From contig NZ_CFGI01000002.1 in assembly GCF_001347015.1 (NCBI RefSeq), forward strand, positions 186,001-250,000: DNA of 64,000 bases. The letters are read 5' to 3'. Position 1 is the first letter of the stretch. The number at the start of each line of letters is the position of its first letter. Of the stretch, positions 25,001 through 32,717 are shown one piece after another. Both the position numbers and the translations under genes were made by a program. Source of the stretch: Streptococcus pneumoniae (lineage in GTDB: Bacteria; Bacillota; Bacilli; Lactobacillales; Streptococcaceae). Below the pieces are notes generated by a model. It had not been told where the DNA came from. It was given only the letters and a program-made list of their open reading frames with translations, and searched no databases.

Positions 25001-26765
25001 GGATATCAATACTATTTGTAGAGTGACCTTGCTCATTGGTGAAGCTACTTTCACCAACCTTTCCTTCAAAGACCTCTCCATTGGTTCCAATGTTTGGTGG
25101 AGTTGTGTCTTGCCAACCAATCCAACCACCACGAAGATTTCGGTACACTGCACGCACAGTTGCATTGGTCTGGGTATTGGTATAGGTCACATACATCCGC
25201 GTATCATATACCCCATTTGCCAGACCATCTGTCACAATCTTCCCCTGAATAGTATCTGTAGCTGCATTATAGGTTAAACCTGTTGGTAAGTTTGTCGGCT
25301 CTACCTTTGAGACCACCCAGCCAGCTGTGGCTGCTTTCTCTGTCACACTAAATCGTCCCTTGATCTTTTCGATATAGACACGGTCAGTACCTTGTTCATA
25401 GACATAGTGATAGATGTGGGTTGCAAGGTATTCATATCCTCCTCCTGCACCAAAAACTACATTATTATACGTTGAAATTCTTGACCCATCTGCGCGGAGT
25501 TTTCCTTTCCAGAGGGGAGCTTCTGCAGCCAAGGCTTCTGCTTGTTCCTTGGTTAGAGGAAAATCCACTCGACCTTTATTATTATTTCCGGAACCTGAGT
25601 TACCAGGATTCGTATCGGTACCTGTCCGTTGGTGAGAGTACACGACTGCTTCCAGAGTCGTAATATCTCCACTGATTCTATCAGTTGAGACATCTCCGTT
25701 TGTAGCGGCAGTTGCACCAAAGGTATAGATATCCTTACCTGTTGCAGAGGCTTCTGTTGTAGCTGTTGAAACTATCTTATAAGTGCCATCTCCCTGCGGA
25801 ATGGATATATAATCTTTGGCATTTGGTTGTACAATTACACCACCGGCAGGAGGCGTATCAGCCAAAGAAACAGAAAATTCTTCTTTGCCTGTTTTACGGA
25901 GAGTAACATAGACAGCTTCAATAGATGACTTCAATTCTGCCATCGATTGGTTAAGGGCTTGGACACTCGCATCACCATTTGCTAAAGCAGCCTTTGCTTC
26001 TGTAATTTTAGCAGCATTGCTGGCTATGGCAGCTCTAATAGCACTCTTGACATCTTCAGAAAGGCTTGAATCATTTGCTTCTTTTTCCAAAAAACTATTT
26101 GCTAAACGATTGGTTACATCCGCCTCGGACACTCGCTTTTCTAACTCTACTTTTTCAGATGATTGATTTGTTTCTGCTGTATCGACTTGATTAGCTTGTG
26201 CTTGACTAGACGCTTCTGCAATTACAGTAATAGCATTTGTTAGGGCTTGGACTTGCTGAGCGACCTCTTCTTGACTTGGTTTAGCTTCTAAAACTGCTTG
26301 CGCACTTGTCAATGTTTGATTAGCAAAGTCAAGAGCTAGACTGTCTGTCCCCTTAGTAGCCGACTGGATTGCAGTACGTAAGGTCAAAATTTTCGATTGT
26401 AGTTCCGTCTTATCTGCAACTGTTTCTGTAGAGGATTCAGTTGCCGCTGCTTCGGTATTCTCATCGCTAGCTTGGGATGAGGCAGTATCTTCACTAGCAT
26501 CCCTAGTTAGAACTGGCTCTGCGTCATAAGTAGTGGGTTTAGATGAGTTAGCACCTTGATTAGCCCCCTCATCGCCTATGGTCGGTGTTGGAGTCGTTGT
26601 TGAAGATGTTTCATTAACTCCTTCTACTTCTGTTGCTGATACCGCACCAGCTCCAAGAAACATCAGACCAGCCGCAATTGCCACTGATGCTGCCCCAAAA
26701 CTATACTTACGAATACCATACCGAAGGTATCTTTCAGTTCTAAAATCTTGTTGATCTCTCTTCAT
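19011..26765 (-). CDS. Giant YSIRK/LPNTG fibril adhesin with CshA-type and MucBP-like repeats
   Basis: 2584 aa. YSIRK-type signal (YGIRKYSFGAASVAIAAG), then a helical segment to about residue 290 containing a FIVAR-like part, a non-repetitive presumed ligand-binding region to about 1120, CshA-type fibril repeats (about 1120-2175; each ends ATYTPTV or close), six MucBP-like repeats (about 2175-2505; KDKEGK...YRFVETKKLPNGDTEHIYEKV pattern), a Pro-rich wall spacer and LPNTG with membrane helix and RKKKED tail. The ATG at 26765 is set by AGGAGG nine bases upstream; an in-frame TTG at 26774 is too close. Sortase A substrate. Probably adhesion to mucus, other bacteria or host glycoproteins. Confidence 0.92.
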   Translation of the reverse strand: MKRDQQDFRTERYLRYGIRKYSFGAASVAIAAGLMFLGAGAVSATEVEGVNETSSTTTPTPTIGDEGANQGANSSKPTTYDAEPVLTRDASEDTASSQASDENTEAAATESSTETVADKTELQSKILTLRTAIQSATKGTDSLALDFANQTLTSAQAVLEAKPSQEEVAQQVQALTNAITVIAEASSQAQANQVDTAETNQSSEKVELEKRVSEADVTNRLANSFLEKEANDSSLSEDVKSAIRAAIASNAAKITEAKAALANGDASVQALNQSMAELKSSIEAVYVTLRKTGKEEFSVSLADTPPAGGVIVQPNAKDYISIPQGDGTYKIVSTATTEASATGKDIYTFGATAATNGDVSTDRISGDITTLEAVVYSHQRTGTDTNPGNSGSGNNNKGRVDFPLTKEQAEALAAEAPLWKGKLRADGSRISTYNNVVFGAGGGYEYLATHIYHYVYEQGTDRVYIEKIKGRFSVTEKAATAGWVVSKVEPTNLPTGLTYNAATDTIQGKIVTDGLANGVYDTRMYVTYTNTQTNATVRAVYRNLRGGWIGWQDTTPPNIGTNGEVFEGKVGESSFTNEQGHSTNSIDIHYSDTSGSRAMSGGANVSYTLADGTDVTVRNQYGPSTTGISGNIVTATGTARAVDTEIPGLTYALDGSKSLTSPDGATVGYTGKALISGTPTEAGIYYVTAYAKDWNQPTGANGWTTQGQETHAGITVKVAPKIDVLNIAAYGTEVPVTISKGATYAKVTMPDGSVTALENREGKWYVAAEGTTNTAVTAGELVGTVGEQFKLKVTREMTATAGVNKISVYAKTEAVTASLMRSSVTLQDNDNSSHVATLNKTSGRWELPAEYATVRTDHGDGTYDVTNREVYTSVQADGSIKFYIYAYNRSYDATGKVTAVNDVTRKETVYARENTLATTVGNGTYVTVSYDKATNTWSSSDQSVVTATKTDADHWEVSTSSGFSGVVKATTAESTDEATIINRRPTVTSTSYTTKMNTTVDLVDRSLDGVSTVTTNAHVTVADAEDDSLPSTSDAEKAFKTSHNTKITTITVTDPNGGVVASYTKTGDAHNYPDATSLKLTEVGVYTVTVDVMDSNTNLVDETNVDETTAGTDHGANTSTARTVYTITVTPLDIEGQPTKSLAIQGEPQTGDPTFEFKTDVETEKKIDQGTKLYSLEGAIDGSVTATKDGKTIGTYKIDKDTGLVTFTPEKDFTGEAPAVTVRLTVTFSNDTTGNPLTATATATYTPTVIPVTPRSEASKTTGPQGQAQTSVIKYDTADTDASTVNFTKGSAMVENVEESVELDKGTVTLLDANGAETTTVTVADQGTYSLNKDTNTITFQPLSSFVGKATPVTVQVKDANGTATTTTYTPTVTDVTMTSEDATSTGIQGATQSGTPEFETSDPSVTIATRQLIDPSTMQPTTSVTIANEGTYTIEPTTGLVTFVPDPSYKKKGTGVTVQATDSNGETSTATYTPTVTPVSLTSTDVTSKDIQGAEQEGTPTFALSDGAEATTTITGYKLVDPTTGQATDETSVVVQSVGKYTIDSTTGKVTFQPDGAYKGTPDAIKVEATATVKNAKNETASITKEATYTPTVIPVTPSSEASETTGPQGQAQTSVIKYDTADTDASTVNFTKGSAMVETVEKSVELDKGTVTLLDANGAETTTVTVADQGTYSLNKDTNTITFQPLSSFVGKATPVTVQVKDANGTATTTTYTPTVTDVTMTSEDATSTGIQGATQSGTPEFETSDPSVTIATRQLIDPSTMQPTTSVTIANEGTYTIEPTTGLVTFVPDPSYTEKGTGVTVQATDSNGETSTATYTPTVTPVSLTSTDVTSKDIQGATQSGTPTFALSNGAEATTTITGYKLVDPTTGQATDETSVVVQSVGRYTIDSTTGKVTFQPDGAYKGTPDAIKVEATATVKNAKNETAIITKEATYTPTVIPVTPSSEASETTGPQGQAQTSVIKYDTADTDASTVNFTKGSAMVETVAKSVELDKGTVTLLDANGAETTTVTVANQGTYSLNKDTNTITFQPLSSFVGKATPVTVQVKDANGTATTTTYTPTVTDVTPTGASSVTEGARGTIQTSPVVFDTPDQDNTTVNFNKGHEKVELDKSTLTLVDKTGKEVKEVVVPGEGTYVLKDGVVEFTPEKDFVGKATPVTVQVKDVNGKVVSETYTPTVRPVTEFKDTDGNVVSGSTTEDGKVDKKDFPGYRFVETKVDNKGNTTHIYEKVTTTFKDKEGNLITVDKDNNPVKSTEKGEIPAKTIPGYKFVETKKLPNGDIEHIYEKVTTTFKDKEGNLITVDKDNNPVKSTEEGETPAKTIPGYKFVETKKLPNGDIEHIYEKVSTFFKDKEGKEIPNYPSEPGTVDKKDIPEYRFVETKKLPNGDTEHIYEKVSTFFKDKEGKEIPNYPSEPGTVDKKDIPEYRFVETKKLSNGDTVHVYEKVTPPAPQPNPGKQNTTTWTDENGNPLKPSEPGSKEPGTIPGYEYVKTVTDSNGNIRHIFRKVEMPTPTPVEPTQPAQPVEPVTPAIPEQPAKPQMPATPKYVDGQKELPNTGTEANASLAALGLLGALGGFGLLARKKKED
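19260..20240 (-). repeat. Six tandem MucBP-like coding repeats
   Basis: Units of about 145-180 bp. The second and third (about 19735-20085) are almost identical at the DNA level, as are the fourth and fifth (about 19445-19740), showing recent duplication or gene conversion; the first and last are diverged. Confidence 0.85.
20580..23035 (-). repeat. 1,035-bp tandem repeats (2.4 copies) in the adhesin
   Basis: The sequence repeats with a period of exactly 1,035 bp (345 codons, each a set of three to four fibril modules): two full copies (about 20580-21614 and 21615-22649) and a partial third ending near 23035, where similarity stops. Identity is very high, with differences such as ACAGACTTCGCAAC / ACAGACTTCTCAAC / ACAGACTCCTCAAC at one site. 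Confidence 0.92.
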
Positions 26766-26828
26766 GAGATTCAACCTCCTTGATTTATTTTATTCGTGTT
26801 GATTTAAAGCATTAGGGCAAATAAAAAG

Positions 26829-26836
26829 CCCCCCCC
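26829..26836 (-). repeat. G8 homopolymer in the adhesin leader
   Basis: Eight consecutive C on the plus strand (G8 in the mRNA), about 64 bases before the start codon and 67 bases after the expected transcription start. The last Gs can pair with GCCC downstream, so tract length may change leader folding. Confidence 0.85.
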
Positions 26837-26909
26837 TTAAATTTTTTAGTAATATTAAGAGAAGAACATCTTAAAAAAGATTGCTAAATAATTGTACACA
26901 TTTCAGTTC

Positions 26910-26938
26910 ATTATAGCATTTATATTTGTAGCATTCAA
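26910..26938 (-). promoter_or_regulatory. Promoter of the giant adhesin
   Basis: TTGAAT (26933-26938), 17-bp spacer, TATAAT (26910-26915) with extended TGC. Predicted leader about 137 bases. 26940-27110 shows nothing else I can identify. Confidence 0.8.
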
Positions 26939-27110
26939 GTATTATAACTGGTAATTATTGAGTTTGAATGAGTGTTTTTTAATTTTATTAGACATCTTTC
27001 TATTTTTCATTAACGATGATCAATGCTTTAGTATAAAACCAATTTACATACGCTTAAAGAGTATTGTATTAAAACACGTGACCCTAAGAATAACAGCAGT
27101 AACTTAAATT

Positions 27111-27217
27111 TATACTCTTCGAAAATCTCTTCAAACCACGTCAGCTTCACCTTGCCGTACTCAAGTACAGCCTGCGGCTAGCTTTCTAGTTTGCTCTTTG
27201 ATTTTCATTGAGTATTA
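27111..27217 (+). repeat. Short BOX element (A-C, no B)
   Basis: 107 bp, boxA directly joined to boxC (AGCCTGCGGCTAGC then TTTTCATTGAGTAT). It lies between the adhesin promoter and the rplA terminator. Confidence 0.93.
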
Positions 27218-27245
27218 CCTTACAAGAAGATATTTTGAAATCAAA

Positions 27246-27278
27246 AAAAGTTGAGACATAGCGTCTTCAACTTTTTTT
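27246..27278 (-). terminator. Terminator of the rplK-rplA unit
   Basis: Stem AAAGTTGA-GAC / GTC-CAACTTT followed by a T7 run on the minus strand, 20 bases after rplA. Confidence 0.9.
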
Positions 27279-27297
27279 ACATTAGATTAACTACTGA

Positions 27298-27987
27298 TTA
27301 AAGTGAGTTTACGTCAACTTTGATACCAACACCTTGAGTAGTTGTGATAGTCAAGTTTGTCACGTAAGTTCCTTTAGCTGTAGCTGGTTTTGCTTTTTGG
27401 ATTGTTTCGTTGAAAGCTTTGAAGTTTTCAACCAATTTTTCAGCCTCAAATGATACTTTACCGATGATTGCTTGAACGTTACCTGCACGGTCAGCACGGT
27501 AAGTGATTTTACCACCTTTAGACTCTTCAACTGCTTTAGCAACATCCATAGTTACAGTACCAGTTTTAGGGTTTGGCATCAAGTTACGTGGTCCAAGGAC
27601 ACGTCCAAGACGTCCAACAAGAGCCATCATGTCAGGTGTAGCGATAACTACGTCAAAGTCCAACCAACCGTCGTTGATTTTAGCAACAAGGTCATCTTCA
27701 CCAACAAAGTCTGCACCAGCAGCTTTCGCTTCTTCAGCTTTTGCACCACGTGCGAAAACAAGAACGCGTGAAGTTTTACCAGTACCGTTTGGCAATACCA
27801 TTGCTCCACGGATTTGTTGGTCAGCTTTTTTAACGTCGATGTTCAAGTTGTAAGCAACTTCTACAGTTGCGTCAAATTTTGCAAAGTTAGTTTCTTTTGC
27901 AAGTGCTACAGCTTCTTCTACGCTGTATGCTTTTGTGCTGTCGATTTTCTCAAGAGCAGCACGAAGTTGTTTGCTTTTTTTAGCCAT
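27298..27987 (-). CDS. rplA: 50S ribosomal protein L1
   Basis: 229 aa, full family length, beginning [17 protein letters not shown]. The conserved region [15 protein letters not shown] is present. L1 binds 23S rRNA at the stalk near the E site and in many bacteria represses its own operon by binding the mRNA. AAGGAG lies eight bases before the ATG. Follows rplK after a 206-base structured spacer. Confidence 0.98.
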
Positions 27988-28067
27988 TTTCTATTCTCCT
28001 TGTAAGTGGTTCAATCGATTTTCATCTCCCACGTCACTTCTCGAAATGATGAAGTCTTGCGGGTTAT

Positions 28068-28166
28068 CAGTCTATTAGATTCTTTTCCTACTTCGTTAAG
28101 CTCCCTTGCTGTACCCAAGTACAAGCATCAGTCACTTGCCTAGTATGAAAAGCAACTAATAGACTG
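28068..28166 (-). promoter_or_regulatory. Long hairpin between rplK and rplA
   Basis: Arms CAGTCTATTAG...CTTTTC (28068-28087) and GAAAAG...CTAATAGACTG (28147-28166) pair over 17 bp with a 3-base internal loop, enclosing ~60 bases that contain a second small stem (GCTGTAC / GTACAAGC). No poly-T follows, so it is not a normal terminator. It may regulate the L11:L1 ratio, be an RNA processing site, or be an inserted repeat. Confidence 0.6.
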
Positions 28167-28193
28167 CTGTGAGATTTTCTACTGTGTTATTGA

Positions 28194-28619
28194 TTAGTCA
28201 ACAACAGTGAATCCCATAGAACGAGCAGTACCTTCGATCATACGCATTGCAGACTCTACGTTTGCTGCGTTCAAATCTGGCATCTTAGTTTCTGCAATTT
28301 CTTGTACTTGTGCACGAGTAACTGTAGCAACTTTAGTTTTGTTAGGTGTACCTGATCCTTTTTCAACACCTGCAGCTTTTTTCAAAAGAACAGCAGCTGG
28401 TGGTGTTTTAGTGATGAAAGTAAATGATTTATCTTCGTAAACTGAGATAACAACTGGAATGATCATACCAGCTTGGTCAGCTGTACGAGCGTTGAACTCT
28501 TTTGTGAATCCCATGATGTTGATACCAGCTTGACCAAGAGCAGGTCCAACCGGTGGAGCTGGTGTAGCTTTACCAGCAGGGATTTGCAATTTTACAAGTT
28601 TTTCGACTTTTTTAGCCAT
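28194..28619 (-). CDS. rplK: 50S ribosomal protein L11
   Basis: 141 aa, full length, starting [20 protein letters not shown]. The Pro-rich [19 protein letters not shown] region that binds the GTPase-associated 23S rRNA is intact. Shine-Dalgarno AGGAGG is located before the ATG. First gene of the rplK-rplA unit, with a promoter at 28698-28725. Confidence 0.98.
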   Translation of the reverse strand: MAKKVEKLVKLQIPAGKATPAPPVGPALGQAGINIMGFTKEFNARTADQAGMIIPVVISVYEDKSFTFITKTPPAAVLLKKAAGVEKGSGTPNKTKVATVTRAQVQEIAETKMPDLNAANVESAMRMIEGTARSMGFTVVD

Positions 28620-28697
28620 TTTTAAATCCTCCTTTGTGGTTTTGGCGGTAATTAGAGATTTTTACCTCCCACAAGTATGCTTTTCACATACCCATCT

Positions 28698-28725
28698 ATT
28701 ATACACTATTTATCTGGAATTGCAA
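28698..28725 (-). promoter_or_regulatory. rplK-rplA promoter
   Basis: TTGCAA (28720-28725), 16-bp spacer, TATAAT (28698-28703). The predicted leader is about 70 bases. Confidence 0.8.
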
Positions 28726-28741
28726 GAGAAAAGTTTATTTT

Positions 28742-29458
28742 TTAATCGACGTAATCTCCGCCTTCAAAGCCATAGTATTCTTCCAAACTGAGACCACTTG
28801 CAGCTATTTCTTTAGCTTCTTTTCCGACATAACGCAGGTGCCATTCTTCAGCCATATAGCCTGTTTCCTTTTCCTTGCCTTTGAGATAACGGACAACAAA
28901 GCCATAATCAGCAGCATGGTCCAAGAGCCATTGGGCTGCTTTTTCTTCTGTCACCAAATCACCATCAGTCCCAATCACATCAAAGGCCAAGCCTGTTTGG
29001 TGTTCGCTATAACCAGGTCGAGCAGAATAACGGTCGGCAGCTTCTTTCCCATCTTGATTGACATAATCTTGATAGAGCTTGGTCTGAGTTTCATAACTTC
29101 TAAAGCCACTGTAATGGTCGCTAATGGGGAAACCTGCCTCTTGCATCGCTTTGATGAGTTTAACCAACTCAGCCTTGGCTGTTGGATTTTCCCCCGGATT
29201 GTAGTCTTTAGACAATGGATAGTGTTTGTTGGCTACGATGATTTCATCGTATTTCCCTTGAATGCTGTAATAGTCTCCTTTGTTAACCACTTCTGCTTTT
29301 TTCTGGGCAGCTCCTTGAGACTTACTTCCAACTGTTCCATCAGCTTTAGCAGTTTGTTCTGTTTTAGCTGCTCCATCTTCATTTTTTGCTTTTTCTTGTG
29401 AACAAGCTGCTAGACTCAAGGCTAGCAAGGCTGTCAAGACAAGGTATCTTTTTTTCAT
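28742..29458 (-). CDS. ldcB: L,D-carboxypeptidase lipoprotein (LdcB/DacB, VanY family)
   Basis: 238 aa. Lipoprotein signal with lipobox LAAC (Cys19), a low-complexity Ala/Lys/Thr linker, then a VanY/M15B domain. Zinc ligands are visible in SEHQTGLAFD and EWHLRY. The enzyme trims the last D-Ala from the tetrapeptide stems of peptidoglycan after DacA has made them; in pneumococcus loss alters cell shape and division. It begins two bases after the HIT gene and closes a three-gene operon. Confidence 0.95.
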   Translation of the reverse strand: MKKRYLVLTALLALSLAACSQEKAKNEDGAAKTEQTAKADGTVGSKSQGAAQKKAEVVNKGDYYSIQGKYDEIIVANKHYPLSKDYNPGENPTAKAELVKLIKAMQEAGFPISDHYSGFRSYETQTKLYQDYVNQDGKEAADRYSARPGYSEHQTGLAFDVIGTDGDLVTEEKAAQWLLDHAADYGFVVRYLKGKEKETGYMAEEWHLRYVGKEAKEIAASGLSLEEYYGFEGGDYVD

Positions 29459-29460
29459 TT

Positions 29461-29931
29461 CTACTCCTTTATTTCTAATAGTTTATCTAGTTCTGACGAT
29501 AAACATTCGACTAATCTTTTAATCTCTTCCGGTTTTACTTGGCAAGTTTCTACTGTCATTTCTTCAAAGGGAACCCACCAGACTGGACCACGACCTTTAA
29601 GACCGTGGCCATTCATATCACCTGTCCGTCGTGGAAACAGATGCCAATGAAGATGGGCATCGCCATTTCCTAGCAGTTCGATATTCATTTTCTCAGCAGC
29701 AAATGCCTTGGCAACTGCCTCTTGGACTAGACTCATTTCTTCGAGAAAACGGAGTCTTGTTTCCTTTTTCAAATGGTGCAATTCGGTGACATGTTCCTTG
29801 GCTAGAAAGAGACTATAGCCTGCAAAATACTGGTGGTCTCCAACCACAAGATAGCCTGTTTCCAACTCTTTGACAAAGTAGGGATTTTCTCCCTTCTTGA
29901 TGAGGTCAATTCTCTGACAAATTAGGCACAT
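29461..29931 (-). CDS. HIT-family nucleotide hydrolase
   Basis: 156 aa. The histidine triad is HLHWHLF (His93, 95, 97), and an N-terminal CLIC pair resembles the zinc-binding cysteines of some HIT proteins. Members hydrolyse dinucleoside polyphosphates or adenylated compounds. It starts one base after the M42 peptidase stop. The specific substrate cannot be read from sequence. Confidence 0.9.
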   Translation of the reverse strand: MCLICQRIDLIKKGENPYFVKELETGYLVVGDHQYFAGYSLFLAKEHVTELHHLKKETRLRFLEEMSLVQEAVAKAFAAEKMNIELLGNGDAHLHWHLFPRRTGDMNGHGLKGRGPVWWVPFEEMTVETCQVKPEEIKRLVECLSSELDKLLEIKE

Positions 29932-29932
29932 A

Positions 29933-30970
29933 TTAGTCTACCAATGCGCTCTTGAGATAGGCATCGACCATACGCTCAGTCGCCACTACTGAGTCAATAT
30001 GGGTACGCTCATAAGAATGGCTAGACTCGATACCAGCACCTAGAAGAGCATGTTTAACCTCTGCCCCTGCAGACATGGCTGCTGAAGCATCCGAACCATA
30101 AAATGGATAGATATCCAACTTAAATGGAATATCTTGCTCTTTCGCCAATCCAACCAAGTGTTGGCGGAAATCATAGTGATAAGGACCTGATGCATCCTTG
30201 ACACAAATAGACACTGTATATTCGTCTGTTTGCTGGTCGTCACCCATAGCTCCCATATCCACAGCCAGATATTCTACTACCTGAGCAGGAATATTGGAGT
30301 TAGCCCCATGCCCCACTTCTTCAAAGACTGAAAAAGCAAAATGAGTTGTTACTGGTAATTCAATCTTCTCTTCCTTATAAATGCGAAGCAGGTTAAGCAA
30401 AATCGCTGCACTGACCTTATCGTCCAAATGACGAGACTTGATAAAACCTGTCTCTGTCACGACGGTTCGTGGATCAAAACTGATAAAATCACCGACCTCA
30501 ATCCCCAAGGCACGAGTTTCTTTTTCATTTGTTACTTTGGCGTCCAAACGCACTTCCATATTGTCCTGCGTGCGTTCTGCAGTTCCTGCATCCTTGTAGA
30601 CATGGCAAGAAGTTTGGTGGATGAGGATGGTTCCTGATACTTTTTCACCTGTGCTAGCCACATGAACGGTACAGTTTTCACCTTCAATCATGTTCCAAGG
30701 AAAGCCACCGATACGGTCCATTTTGAGACGGCCGTCTGGTTTGACAGCACGGACAATGGCACCCAGCGTATCCACATGGGCAGTCACATAGCGATGCTCT
30801 TCATCATTTTGACCTTTAATAGTTACATTAACACCCCCCTTGGCTGTGCGAACCGGCTGGTAACCAAAAGCTTCTAGAGTCTTGACTAAATAGTCCGCAA
30901 TCTCACGAGTAAAACCTGTTGGCGACGCAATGGCTGTCAGTTCTTTGATATATTCTACTGTTTGATTCAT
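29933..30970 (-). CDS. M42-family metallo-aminopeptidase
   Basis: 345 aa, the usual length. Dinuclear metal ligands and catalytic residues are visible in TAHVDTLGAIV, RHLDDKVSAA, VFEEVGHGAN (catalytic Glu pair), AVDMGAMGDD and the C-terminal SHSYERTH. Cytoplasmic tetrahedral aminopeptidases of this family degrade peptides, often with glutamyl preference. First gene of the operon with the HIT protein and LdcB; an extended -10 promoter lies at 30993-31001. Confidence 0.93.
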   Translation of the reverse strand: MNQTVEYIKELTAIASPTGFTREIADYLVKTLEAFGYQPVRTAKGGVNVTIKGQNDEEHRYVTAHVDTLGAIVRAVKPDGRLKMDRIGGFPWNMIEGENCTVHVASTGEKVSGTILIHQTSCHVYKDAGTAERTQDNMEVRLDAKVTNEKETRALGIEVGDFISFDPRTVVTETGFIKSRHLDDKVSAAILLNLLRIYKEEKIELPVTTHFAFSVFEEVGHGANSNIPAQVVEYLAVDMGAMGDDQQTDEYTVSICVKDASGPYHYDFRQHLVGLAKEQDIPFKLDIYPFYGSDASAAMSAGAEVKHALLGAGIESSHSYERTHIDSVVATERMVDAYLKSALVD

Positions 30971-30992
30971 TTCTTCACCTCTTTTGCTACCT

Positions 30993-31001
30993 ATTATAAC
31001 A
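30993..31001 (-). promoter_or_regulatory. Extended -10 promoter of the M42-HIT-ldcB operon
   Basis: TGTTATAAT read leftwards (TATAAT at 30993-30998). The -35 region is only T-rich and overlaps the tail of the brnQ terminator. Confidence 0.6.
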
Positions 31002-31016
31002 CATTTATCATCGGAT

Positions 31017-31062
31017 AAAAAAAGAAAATCACTCCTGTAGACTTGGCTACAAAAGTGATTTT
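31017..31062 (-). terminator. Terminator of brnQ
   Basis: Stem AAAATCACT / AGTGATTTT extended by TGTAG / CTACA, followed by CTTTTTTT leftwards. It is separated from the brnQ stop by a BOX element. Confidence 0.85.
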
Positions 31063-31215
31063 ATAGTCAATGAAAATCAAAGAGCAAACTAGGAAACTAG
31101 TCGCAGGTTGCTCAAAACACTGTTTTGAGGTTGTAGATGGAACTGACGTAGTCAGTATCCTACACATACGACAAGGCGACGTTGAAGCAGTTTGAAGAGA
31201 TTTTCGAAGAGTATT
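31063..31215 (-). repeat. BOX element (A-B-C)
   Basis: About 153 bp; boxC at the left starts ATAGTCAATGAAAATC, boxA at the right ends 5 bp from the brnQ stop codon. It lies in the brnQ 3' UTR, before the terminator. Confidence 0.93.
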
Positions 31216-31220
31216 AGTGA

Positions 31221-32546
31221 TTATTCCATTTCAAAAACATCACTTTCTTGCTTATTTGGTAGAACCAATGAGAGCAAGATTCCGACAATGGCTGGTACTA
31301 ACCATGGGAGAGATGCCTTGGCAAAAGGAAGAGCATTGACAAGACTTGCAAGAAACTCAACTTTAAATGAGCTTCCTAGTACGCTTGCAATAGCAATAGC
31401 TGTAACCACAGCAATTGTCAACTGCATACCTGGTTTTGAAAGAGCTACAAATTTGTTGACAATGACAATCATAACGATAGCAATCGTGATTGGGTACAAG
31501 ATAACCAGTACTGGAATTGAGTACTTGATAATCGCATCAAGACCCAAATTGGCAATAGCAAATCCAATCAAGGTAAAGCCTGTCGCATAAACCTTGTAGC
31601 TGATTTGTGGGAAGCGCTCATTAAAGAATTCAGCTGTTGACACAATCAAACCAACCGTTGTTGTGAAGCAGGTTACGGTAACCATAGCTGCAAGGAAGAG
31701 TTGGGCTGTTGAGCCAAAGATTTCTTGAGTCGCTTGTGACAAGATATAAACACCTGGTGTTCCACCTTTCATCGCTTCAGCTGGTACTGGGAAATGATTT
31801 CCAAGGAAACCTAAACCGATATAAAGAGCACTGAAGGCAAGGGCAACAACGATACCAACCACCCAAATAGTTGAAATGTATTCTTTCTTACTTGAAAATC
31901 CAAGTTGTTTCAAGGTTTGAACTGCGATTACGCTAAAGGCAACTGAAGCAAGGGCGTCCAAGGTATTGTAACCTTCTAGGAAACCTGTACCAAAGGCAGA
32001 AGCTTGATAAGCAGCTGAAGCAGCTTGAGGACTTGTTCCACCGTATTTGAAAGCTCCTAGAACAACCAAGATGACAATCAAGATTGCAAAGACTGGTGTT
32101 AAAATACGGCCGATACGGTCTAAGATTTTTGATGGATTAAGCGAGATTAAATATGCTGCCGCAAAATACAGAACTGTAAAGACAATCAAACCAAGACCTT
32201 TATTTGCATCCGACAAAAGGGGGCTAATCCCTACTTCGTAAGCTGTTGTAGCTGTACGTGGGATAGCAAAGAATGGACCGATTGACAAGTAAAGAACTGA
32301 GAGGTAAAGAGTCGCAAACCAAGGCGCTACCTTTGTTGAAATCTCATAGATATACCCTTTAGGATTGAGCGTTCCAATAATAAGGGTCAAGACGGCGATA
32401 CCGACGCCTGAAAAGACAAAACCTGCGATGGCAGGAAGAAAATGTTCTCCAGATAGAGCACCTAGAGAAGGCGGAAAAATCAAGTTCCCCGCACCAAAAA
32501 ATATTCCAAACAGGAGTAAACCTGTTAGGGCACCTTTTTTAGCCAT
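31221..32546 (-). CDS. brnQ: Branched-chain amino acid:cation symporter BrnQ
   Basis: 441-aa membrane carrier of the LIVCS family with about twelve hydrophobic segments. The first reads LLFGIFFGAGNLIFPP, the diagnostic N-terminal motif. Imports Leu, Ile and Val with Na+ or H+. The ATG at 32546 has AAGGAG six bases upstream; a longer frame from 32561 would put that site inside the coding region. Transcribed alone, with a terminator beyond the BOX. Confidence 0.95.
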   Translation of the reverse strand: MAKKGALTGLLLFGIFFGAGNLIFPPSLGALSGEHFLPAIAGFVFSGVGIAVLTLIIGTLNPKGYIYEISTKVAPWFATLYLSVLYLSIGPFFAIPRTATTAYEVGISPLLSDANKGLGLIVFTVLYFAAAYLISLNPSKILDRIGRILTPVFAILIVILVVLGAFKYGGTSPQAASAAYQASAFGTGFLEGYNTLDALASVAFSVIAVQTLKQLGFSSKKEYISTIWVVGIVVALAFSALYIGLGFLGNHFPVPAEAMKGGTPGVYILSQATQEIFGSTAQLFLAAMVTVTCFTTTVGLIVSTAEFFNERFPQISYKVYATGFTLIGFAIANLGLDAIIKYSIPVLVILYPITIAIVMIVIVNKFVALSKPGMQLTIAVVTAIAIASVLGSSFKVEFLASLVNALPFAKASLPWLVPAIVGILLSLVLPNKQESDVFEME

Positions 32547-32666
32547 GAAAATCTCCTTCATATTTATAAAATACTGACCTAGTATATCATGAATAGGAGT
32601 ATGAAAAAAGCTTCACGAAGTAAATATTAAATGTTTTCAAGATTCTTAAAAATGAGAATTATCTAA

Positions 32667-32706
32667 AAATAAAACTCTCCTACCCAGTCCACACCAAGCA
32701 GGAGAA
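32667..32706 (-). terminator. Terminator of the rhodanese gene
   Basis: TCTCCT / AGGAGA arms around a 20-base loop, with GTTTTATTTTT following on the minus strand. Confidence 0.65.
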
Positions 32707-32717
32707 AATTCTTACGT

